From: Acidovorax sp. A79
Lineage (GTDB): Bacteria > Pseudomonadota > Gammaproteobacteria > Burkholderiales > Burkholderiaceae_C
Reading direction: 5' to 3'
Length of the DNA: 64,000 bases
Assembly: GCF_041154505.1 (NCBI RefSeq)
Contig: NZ_AP028672.1
Location: forward strand, 1,005,001 to 1,069,000
Position 1 is the first letter of the stretch; the number at the start of each line of letters is the position of its first letter. Shown piece by piece: positions 58,270 through 64,000 of this stretch. Under the pieces are notes generated by a model. It was not told the origin of the DNA. It ran no database searches and saw nothing but the letters and a program-made list of their open reading frames with translations. The position numbers were made by a program, and so were the translations under genes.

Positions 58270-59850
58270 ATGAAAATGTCCAACCACTCCATCGGCGCAC
58301 GCATGGCCACCGCGCTGGGCCTGGTGCTCGCCCTTCTGCTGGGGGCCGCGCTGTTCGGAATCGCGGCCCTGTACCGCAGCCTGGGCACCTACGAGACCAC
58401 GGTGCAGGAGCGCGTGGCCCAGGAACGCGCGGTAAGCCGCATGGAAAACGAGTTCAAGACCCAGGTGCAGGAGTGGAAGAACACCCTGCTGCGGGGCGAG
58501 GACTCGCGCAAGCGCGAGCTGCACTGGGCGACGTTCCAGGCCAGCGAAAAGCGCGTGGCCGATGCAGCGAAGGCGCTGGAGCCCCAGCTGACCGATGCGC
58601 AGGAAAAGGCGGCGCTGCAGAAGTTCACGCAGGCCCACGCGCAGATGGCGCAGGGCTACCGCAAGGGCTTTGAAGTGTTCCAGTCGCTCGGTTTTGTGCC
58701 CTCCGCGGGCGATGCCGACGTGGCCGACATCGACCAGGGCCCCGCCAGGCTGCTCACCGCCCTGAGCGAGCGGGTGGCCGCCAGCAGCGCGGCCATTGCC
58801 GAACAGGCGGCGCTGAACGCGCGGCGGGCGCTCGCCAGCAGCCTGGTGGCGCTGGCGCTGGTCACGGCCCTGGGCGGCTGCGCGGGCTGGCTGCTCACGC
58901 GCTCGGTGGTGCGCCCGCTGCGGGTGGCCGTCTCCGTCGCCAACAAGGTGGCTGCGGGCGACCTGACCACGACCATCCGGGTCGATGGCAAGGACGAACC
59001 CGCGCGGTTGCTCAAGGCCCTGCGCACCATGCAGGAGAACCTGGAAAACGTGGTGTCGGGCGTGCGCAGCAACGCCGAGGGCGTGGCGAGCGCCAGCGCA
59101 GAGATCGCCCAGGGGAACGTGGACCTGAGCATGCGCACCGAGGAGCAGGCGTCGTCGCTGGACGAAACCACCTCGTCCATGCAGCAGCTGCAGGCGACCG
59201 TGCAGCAGAACGCCTCCAACGCGCAGCGCGCGAGCGAGCTGGCCCGCAATGGCGCATCGGTGGCCCAGCGCGGAGGCGACGTGGTGACACAGATGGTGAC
59301 GGTGGTCCAGGGCATCCAGGACAGCTCGCGCCGCATTGCCGACATCATCGGCGTCATCGACAGCATCGCGTTTCAGACCAACATCCTGGCGCTCAACGCC
59401 GCCGTGGAAGCCGCACGCGCCGGCGAGCAGGGGCGCGGCTTTGCCGTGGTGGCCAGCGAGGTGCGCAACCTGGCCACCCGCAGCGCGAGCGCCGCGCGCG
59501 AGATCAAGGAGCTGATCCAGACCAGCGTGGAGCGCGTGCAGGCCGGCTCCGACCTGGCCCGCAACGCGGGCAGCACCATGACGGAGGTGGTCTCCTCCAT
59601 CCAGGGCGTGAGCGCGCTGATGAACGAAATCAGCCAGGCCAGCACCGCGCAGACCAGCGACATGCTGCGCGTCACGCAGGCCATCGTGCGCATGGACGAA
59701 ACCACGCAGCAGAACGCGGCCCTGGTGGAAGAAAGCGCGGCGGCGGCCGGCAGCCTGAGCGGCCAGGCGCGCCAGCTGGTGGAGGCCGTGGAAGTGTTCC
59801 GCCTGCGCGGCAGCCACCGTGCCTTGGCATTGCCACCTGTGGCGCATTGA
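58270..59850 (+). CDS. Methyl-accepting chemotaxis protein
   Basis: 526 aa. Membrane helix at about residues 11-30, a four-helix-bundle periplasmic domain of about 160 aa, second helix ([22 protein letters not shown]), HAMP, and a methyl-accepting domain with the conserved tip [40 protein letters not shown]. The C-terminus (ALPPVAH) lacks the NWETF-type pentapeptide that tethers CheR. AGGAG precedes the ATG at 58270 by 6 bases. The adjacent Bug gene may feed it a ligand-bound protein. Ligand unknown. Confidence 0.93.
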   Translation: MKMSNHSIGARMATALGLVLALLLGAALFGIAALYRSLGTYETTVQERVAQERAVSRMENEFKTQVQEWKNTLLRGEDSRKRELHWATFQASEKRVADAAKALEPQLTDAQEKAALQKFTQAHAQMAQGYRKGFEVFQSLGFVPSAGDADVADIDQGPARLLTALSERVAASSAAIAEQAALNARRALASSLVALALVTALGGCAGWLLTRSVVRPLRVAVSVANKVAAGDLTTTIRVDGKDEPARLLKALRTMQENLENVVSGVRSNAEGVASASAEIAQGNVDLSMRTEEQASSLDETTSSMQQLQATVQQNASNAQRASELARNGASVAQRGGDVVTQMVTVVQGIQDSSRRIADIIGVIDSIAFQTNILALNAAVEAARAGEQGRGFAVVASEVRNLATRSASAAREIKELIQTSVERVQAGSDLARNAGSTMTEVVSSIQGVSALMNEISQASTAQTSDMLRVTQAIVRMDETTQQNAALVEESAAAAGSLSGQARQLVEAVEVFRLRGSHRALALPPVAH

Positions 59851-59885
59851 ATGCCGCACAGGGACGTACTGGCGTCGAACAAGCG

Positions 59886-59950
59886 CCTATTGCTATATTT
59901 TGTATAGCAATAAGCCATTATTCAATAAGCGCCGGACACCCGTTTCCATG
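59886..59950 (+). repeat. Dispersed intergenic repeat, copy D
   Basis: TATTGCTATATTTTGTATAGCAATAAGC: inverted repeat TTGCTATA-TTTTG-TATAGCAA, then TTATTCAATAAGCGCC and GTTT. It shares the TTGCTAT...ATAGC lead with copies B and C. It lies 35 bases after the chemoreceptor stop. Confidence 0.6.
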
Positions 59951-59990
59951 GATTTTCTGGACCACGGCGGAGGATCTCCGTTGTCCAGCG

Positions 59991-60027
59991 GCCTGCGCAT
60001 TGCCCCTGCAACCGGGGCCGCGCAGGC
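59991..60027. other. Nested hairpin between convergent genes
   Basis: Outer stem GCCTGCGC (59991-59998) / GCGCAGGC (60020-60027); inner stem GCCCC (60002-60006) / GGGGC (60014-60018), giving 13 bp in total with small bulges. It sits in the 207-bp gap between the chemoreceptor (plus) and the Bug gene (minus). A bidirectional terminator or small RNA is possible; no T-tract follows on either side. Confidence 0.45.
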
Positions 60028-60057
60028 GCGCAGCGCTTCGGAGGGAGGGCTCCCCAA

Positions 60058-61074
60058 CTAATCTATCTTGAGCCCGGACTGCTTCACCAGCCTCGCCATG
60101 CGCGCCACCTCGGTGCGGAAGAACGCGGCCGTGGCATCCGGCGTTGTGGCCTGCAGCAGGTAGCCCTGGGCGAGCAGCGCGTCGCGCACCTCGGGCATCC
60201 CCAGGGTGGCGCGCACGGCCTGGTAGACCCGTTCGGTCTCCGCCTTGGGCAGGCCCGCAGGCCCCACCATGCCGACCCATCCATCCAGCGCGTACTGCGG
60301 CAGGCCCTGTTCCGCGATGGTGGGCAGATCCGGCAACAGCGGCGAGCGGGTGGTGGACGACAGGCCGATGGCCTTGAGCGTGCCCGCCTTCACATGCGGC
60401 GCCGCCACGGCCACCGCGATGAACGCCAGCTGGATCTGCCCGCCCAGCACGTCGGCCGTGAGCGGCCCCATGCCACGGTAGGGGATGTGCTTGATGTCGA
60501 CCTGCGCTTCGTGCACGAACATCTCGGCCGCGAGGTGCAGGATGGTCCCGTTGCCCGACGAACCGTAGTTCAGGGTCCCGGGCTGGGCCTTGGCCAGGGC
60601 GATGAGTTCGCGCACGTTCCGGGCGGCCACCGAGGGGTGCGCCACCAGCACGAACGGCGTCGCACCGATCACGGTGATGGGCGTCACGTCGTCGACGGCA
60701 TCGTACGGAATGCTCTTGAAGACGCTGGGGTTCACCACGTGATTGTTGGACACCATGCCCAGTGCCGAGCCGTCCCTGGGCGCCTTGACGATCATCGAGG
60801 TGCCGGTGATGCCCCCCGCTCCGGGGAAGTTCTCGATCACCACGGCGCGCCCGAGCGACTTGCCCAGGCCGGGCCCGAAGGCGCGCGCCAGGCCGTCCAC
60901 GCCCGAACCGGCGCTCACGGGCAGGATCAGGCGCAGCGGGCGCTCCGACGCCGCCTGGGCCCACGCGTGCAAAGGCGCTGCCAGGCCGGCGGCCAACGCG
61001 GCCAGCGCCGTGCGCCGGCGCAGCGCCGGTGGCGGGCAGGCGGGGTGGTGGTGGATGAAAGGATGGTGGTGCAT
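60058..61074 (-). CDS. Bug/TctC-family binding protein, His-rich N-terminus
   Basis: 338 aa. The N-terminus MHHHPFIHHHPACPPP has six His residues in ten, then the signal peptide (about residues 20-40, ALAALAAGLAAPLHAWAQA). Bug fold follows: RLILPVSAGSGVDGLARAFGPGLG and ENFPGAGGITGTSMI. GGAGA sits 8 bases before ATG 61074, so the His-rich start looks genuine. It follows the CoA-transferase gene by 69 bp in the same strand unit (HMG-CoA lyase - CoA-transferase - Bug), so it probably binds the acid those enzymes degrade. Confidence 0.88.
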   Translation of the reverse strand: MHHHPFIHHHPACPPPALRRRTALAALAAGLAAPLHAWAQAASERPLRLILPVSAGSGVDGLARAFGPGLGKSLGRAVVIENFPGAGGITGTSMIVKAPRDGSALGMVSNNHVVNPSVFKSIPYDAVDDVTPITVIGATPFVLVAHPSVAARNVRELIALAKAQPGTLNYGSSGNGTILHLAAEMFVHEAQVDIKHIPYRGMGPLTADVLGGQIQLAFIAVAVAAPHVKAGTLKAIGLSSTTRSPLLPDLPTIAEQGLPQYALDGWVGMVGPAGLPKAETERVYQAVRATLGMPEVRDALLAQGYLLQATTPDATAAFFRTEVARMARLVKQSGLKID

Positions 61075-61143
61075 GGCGGTTGTCTCCGTGTTGTGATCTC
61101 ATCCATCGCCCGGCGGGTGCACGCGCCCCAGCGGGCGCATTGC

Positions 61144-62388
61144 TCAAGCCACGGCGTGCCTGTCCTGCAGCGCCTGGATCTGCGCGGGGGTGTAGCCCAG
61201 TTCCTGCATGAGCGCGCCGGTGTGCTGGCCCAGCACGGGCGGCTGCAGCCGCACGCCCAGGCGCTGGCCGTCCATGCGCAGCGGGCACAGCGTGGTGCGG
61301 GCGGTCTGCCCCGCCCGCTCGCCATCGGGCAGGGTGATGTCGGCCAGGCCGCCCGTGGCGTTGAGGTGCGGGTCGTCAAAGAGCTGCTCGGGCCGCGAAA
61401 TGGGTGCGAACGGCAGGCCGTGCTTTTCAAAGATGGCCGCCAGCTCGGCGGCGCTGTAAGTGGCCAGGCGCTGGCGCAGGTCGGGCATCAGCGTGGCACG
61501 GGCGCGCACCCGGTCGTTGTTCGTGGCCAGTTGCGGGTGGGCCTTGAGGTCGGCGAACCCCATGGCGTCGCAAAAGGTGATCCATTGCGCATCGCTGACG
61601 GCGGCCAGGAAAATCTGCTCGCCATCCTTCACGCTGAACACGTCGTACAGCGCCCAGGACGAGATGCGGTCCGGCATGGGCGCGGCCGGCTGGCCGGTGA
61701 CGGCGTACTGCATCATGTGCTGGCCGACCAGGAAGACGTTGTTCTCGAACAGCGCCGAATCCACCTCCTGCCCCCGCCCGGTGATGCCGCGCTGCATCAG
61801 CGCCGCCATGGCACCGATGGCGCCGAACATGCCGCCCATGATGTCGTTCACGCTGGTGCCCGCGCGCAGCGGGTCGCCGGGCCGGCCTGTCATGTAGGCC
61901 AGGCCGCCCATCATCTGCACCACCTCGTCGAGCGCCGTGCGGTGCTCATACGGGCCCGGCAAGAAACCGGTGTGGTTCACGTAGATCAGGCGCGGGTTGA
62001 GCTGGCTCAGGGCCGCGTGGTCCAGCCCGTATTTCGCCATCACGCCCGGCTTGAAGTTCTGCGCCACCACGTCGGCCGAGGCGGCCAGCTTGCGCGCGAC
62101 CTCCAGGCCCTCGGGGCTGCGCAGGTCCAGCGCGATGCTCTTCTTGTTGCGGTTGAACATGGGGAAGAAGCCCGCGCCGGCGCCCAGCAGGTGGCGCGTG
62201 CGGTCGCCGTCCACGGGCTCGACCTTGATGACCTCGGCCCCGAGGTCCGCCAGCACCATGCCGCAGGTGGGGCCCATGACCATGTGGGTGAACTCCACCA
62301 CGCGCAGGCCCTGCAGGGGCAGTGCACGGGGGGCAGAGGTGCCGGGTGGCGCGAGCGGGGAGGAAGAAGAATCGGTGTGGGATGTCAT
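61144..62388 (-). CDS. Class III CoA-transferase (CaiB/BaiF)
   Basis: 414 aa. N-terminal LRVVEFTHMVMGPTCGMVLADLGAEVIKVEP and the catalytic Asp in TSVNDIMGGMF around residue 180, as in the formyl-CoA transferase family. It swaps CoA between carboxylic acids by a covalent Asp-acyl intermediate. It lies between the HMG-CoA lyase and Bug genes. I infer it activates 3-hydroxy-3-methylglutarate or a similar acid for the lyase; the substrate is not proven. No strong Shine-Dalgarno at 62388. Confidence 0.92.
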   Translation of the reverse strand: MTSHTDSSSSPLAPPGTSAPRALPLQGLRVVEFTHMVMGPTCGMVLADLGAEVIKVEPVDGDRTRHLLGAGAGFFPMFNRNKKSIALDLRSPEGLEVARKLAASADVVAQNFKPGVMAKYGLDHAALSQLNPRLIYVNHTGFLPGPYEHRTALDEVVQMMGGLAYMTGRPGDPLRAGTSVNDIMGGMFGAIGAMAALMQRGITGRGQEVDSALFENNVFLVGQHMMQYAVTGQPAAPMPDRISSWALYDVFSVKDGEQIFLAAVSDAQWITFCDAMGFADLKAHPQLATNNDRVRARATLMPDLRQRLATYSAAELAAIFEKHGLPFAPISRPEQLFDDPHLNATGGLADITLPDGERAGQTARTTLCPLRMDGQRLGVRLQPPVLGQHTGALMQELGYTPAQIQALQDRHAVA

Positions 62389-62450
62389 GGGGCGACGATA
62401 CGGGATGGAAGGGCGCGCGGCGGTGGCTCAATGTTGAGCTCGTGGCGAGC

Positions 62451-63437
62451 TCAGTGGATGGCGGCGAGGGAGACGGCCCCTGCGCCGGTGCGCGGTACCC
62501 CGGCCTGCCACAGCGTGCCGTGCAGGGTCTCCCCGGCCAGCCAGCCCGCCACACGCTCGCGCAGCGCCAGCAGCGCGTCCACGGCGATGCCGGTTGCGAC
62601 GCCCATGCGTTCCAGCATGAACACAAGGTCTTCGGTGGTGACATTGCCGCTGGCGCCCGGCGCGTGCGGGCAGCCGCCGATGCCGGCCAGGCAGGCATCA
62701 AAGCGGGTGATGCCGGTCTGCCAGGCCGCGTAGACGTTGGCCAGGCCCATGCCGCGCGTGTCGTGAAAGTGCGCGCAGGCCAGCCGGTCTCCCACCAGCG
62801 CGCGGGCCTTCTCGAACAGGCGGGCCACCGAGGCCGGGTCGGCATAGCCCACGGTGTCGGCCAGGCTCACATGGTCGGCCCCGGCATCCAGCAGGGCCTG
62901 CATCAGGCGCAGCACCTCGCTCTCGGCCACCTCGCCCTGCAGGGTGCAGCCAAACGCCGTACCCACGCCGCCCTCGATCAGGCAGCGGCTGCCGCTGGCG
63001 TCGCGCAGCGCGCGGATGCGCGCCACCTCGGCCACCACGTCGTCGGGTGTCTTGCGCAGGTTGGCCAGGCTGTGGGCATGGCTGGCGGACAGGGGCACCA
63101 CCATCAGGTCGGCGCCGCATTCAAGCGCACGTTCGGCGCCTTTGTAGTTGGGCACCAGCACCGAGGCGACCAGGCCCGGCAGGGTCTTGGCATGGGCCAG
63201 CACCTCGGCGGTGTCGGCCAGCTGGGGCAGCAGGCGGGCGGGCACGAAGGAGCCGACCTCGATCTCGCGCTGGCCCGCGGCATAGGCCGCGTCGAGCCAG
63301 TCGATCTTGTGCGCGGTGGACACCACGGTGGCGATGCTCTGCAGGCCGTCGCGCAGGCCCACTTCGCGCACCACGGCCCGCGCGGGCGCCATGCCGGGCG
63401 CGGGACGGGTCGCGGGGAAAAAAGAAGGGGTGTTCAC
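62451..63437 (-). CDS. Hydroxymethylglutaryl-CoA lyase
   Basis: 328 aa. TIM-barrel lyase motifs complete: VVREVGLRDGLQ (catalytic Arg and Asp), FGCTLQGEV, ADTVGYADPA, CAHFHDTRGMGLAN (metal His), and the signature GGCPHAPGASGNVTTEDLVFMLE with the active-site Cys. It cleaves HMG-CoA to acetyl-CoA and acetoacetate. The start is GTG at 63437 with GGAGA 8 bases upstream, the same spacing as in the Bug gene. It leads the lyase-transferase-Bug unit. A related 3-hydroxyacyl-CoA lyase specificity is possible. Confidence 0.93.
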   Translation of the reverse strand: MNTPSFFPATRPAPGMAPARAVVREVGLRDGLQSIATVVSTAHKIDWLDAAYAAGQREIEVGSFVPARLLPQLADTAEVLAHAKTLPGLVASVLVPNYKGAERALECGADLMVVPLSASHAHSLANLRKTPDDVVAEVARIRALRDASGSRCLIEGGVGTAFGCTLQGEVAESEVLRLMQALLDAGADHVSLADTVGYADPASVARLFEKARALVGDRLACAHFHDTRGMGLANVYAAWQTGITRFDACLAGIGGCPHAPGASGNVTTEDLVFMLERMGVATGIAVDALLALRERVAGWLAGETLHGTLWQAGVPRTGAGAVSLAAIH

Positions 63438-63481
63438 GGCGTTGTCTCCAGCTCGTTGGTGTTCCGTGGGAGATTCTAGAA

Positions 63482-63536
63482 ATTCCCAACAGAATCAGAA
63501 AATACATCTCGGAAGCCATATGATTCCCAAAAGGAA
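63482..63536 (+). promoter_or_regulatory. LysR operator candidates in the HMG-CoA lyase/LysR gap
   Basis: ATTCCCAA occurs at 63482-63489 and 63523-63530, 41 bp apart (about four turns). Site 1 extends to an ATTC-N6-GAAT palindrome (63482-63495). Site 2 extends to TTCC-N5-GGAA (63524-63536), matching T-N11-A, the LysR consensus. Both lie between the divergent lyase and LysR genes. Confidence 0.5.
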
Positions 63537-63566
63537 CATCACAGTCTTTCAAGCGGAGGCAATTGC

Positions 63567-64000
63567 ATGCGCGATCTCGACCTGCAGACCCTGCGCCTGT
63601 TTGCCGCCGTGTGCGAGCAGCGCAGCATCGCGCGCGTGGCCGAGCAGGAGTCCATCGTGGGTTCGGCCATCAGCAAGCGGCTGGCCCAGCTGGAGGACAC
63701 GGTGGGCACCGCCCTGCTGGTGCGCAAGCGGCGCGGCGTCATTCCTACCCCGGCGGGGGAAACGCTGCTGGAACACGCGCGCACCATGCTCGCCAGCGTG
63801 GGCCAGATCGAGCGTGACATGGCCGCCTATGCCACCGGCATCCGGGGCCACGTGCGCATGCTGGTCACGGCCTCGGTCATGGCCGAATCGCTGGCCGACG
63901 ATGTGGCCGCCTTCCTGCAGGACCCAGCGCACCGCGACATCCAGGTGAGCCTGGAGGAACGCGTGAGCCCGGACGTGGTGCAGGGCATCCGCGACGGCAG
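63567..64000 (+). CDS. LysR-family regulator, partial at window end
   Basis: First 144 codons only; the gene runs off the right end. Winged helix MRDLDLQTLRLFAAVCEQRSIARVAEQ and AISKRLAQLEDTVGTALLVRKRRG is intact, with the start of the substrate-binding domain (GHVRMLVTASVMAESL). GGAGG is 8 bases before the ATG. Divergent to the HMG-CoA lyase unit and preceded by the ATTCCCAA repeats, so it probably regulates that unit and itself. The effector domain is not visible. Confidence 0.9.
   Translation, partial: MRDLDLQTLRLFAAVCEQRSIARVAEQESIVGSAISKRLAQLEDTVGTALLVRKRRGVIPTPAGETLLEHARTMLASVGQIERDMAAYATGIRGHVRMLVTASVMAESLADDVAAFLQDPAHRDIQVSLEERVSPDVVQGIRDG

Overview
The window looks like a chromosomal segment of a high-GC betaproteobacterium, most likely a member of the Comamonadaceae (Acidovorax or a close relative). 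This is inferred from gene order and protein style, not from a search. Supporting signs are the order hisS-yfgM-bamB-der-hfq-hflX-hflK-hflC-hisZ-purA, a long RpoD (789 aa) with a Lys/Ala/Pro-rich N-terminus, two orphan Bug/TctC binding proteins, IPTL-CTERM-type C-termini, and short dispersed intergenic repeats of a kind I associate with this family. I see no rRNA, tRNA, CRISPR array, insertion sequence or prophage. No gene-free gap exceeds 300 bp.

Region 1 (1-22.9 kb, all minus strand) is a conserved housekeeping block read from surE down to a phosphoribosyltransferase. It holds surE-pcm-nlpD-rluD, scpB-rluB, then ndk-rlmN-pilF-rodZ-ispG-hisS-yfgM-bamB-der-hfq-hflX-hflK-hflC-DUF2065-hisZ-purA-phosphoribosyltransferase. 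Many genes overlap or nearly touch, so much of it is probably read as one or a few long operons. Several starts are GTG with a good Shine-Dalgarno (hfq, hflC, ispG).

Region 2 (23.0-29.4 kb, plus strand) carries a zinc-free quinone oxidoreductase, a diguanylate cyclase, a Tat-exported PhoD-type phosphatase and a lipoprotein gamma-glutamyltransferase.

Region 3 (29.4-40.6 kb, minus strand) is the most unusual part. It is a surface-protein locus with a giant cadherin-like/FG-GAP protein ending in an IPTL-CTERM tail, a small Ig-like protein with a similar tail, two tandem tail-collar (microcystin-dependent-type) proteins and a collagen-like protein. It lies next to a 1265-aa BTAD-cyclase-like-ATPase-TPR regulator. 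Both putative transcription units start with the same promoter architecture: two TCAACGC heptamers at an 11-bp period, then 8-9 bp, then an ACAAT-type -10. This is the layout expected for a SARP/BTAD regulator, so the locus reads as a self-contained regulon.

Region 4 (40.7-49.2 kb) is accessory metabolism and regulation: a secreted cupin, a TSUP permease with a divergent LysR gene, a PNPOx-like protein with a divergent GcvA-like LysR gene, an AhpD-like protein with a divergent AraC gene, a two-gene unit with an Imm-5-like putative immunity protein, and an acyl-CoA synthetase.

Region 5 (49.2-52 kb) is a PotD-like periplasmic binding protein with no permease, 3 bp upstream of a dCache-HAMP-GGDEF diguanylate cyclase. 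This resembles the NspS-MbaA polyamine-sensing arrangement of Vibrio cholerae.

Region 6 (52-56.8 kb) is dnaG-rpoD, with its own rpoD promoter and structured leader and a clear terminator. Region 7 (57-64 kb) holds a Bug protein, a chemoreceptor, and a minus-strand unit of HMG-CoA lyase, class III CoA-transferase and Bug protein, divergent from a LysR gene cut by the window end. That unit is probably an uptake and degradation module for an organic acid such as 3-hydroxy-3-methylglutarate.
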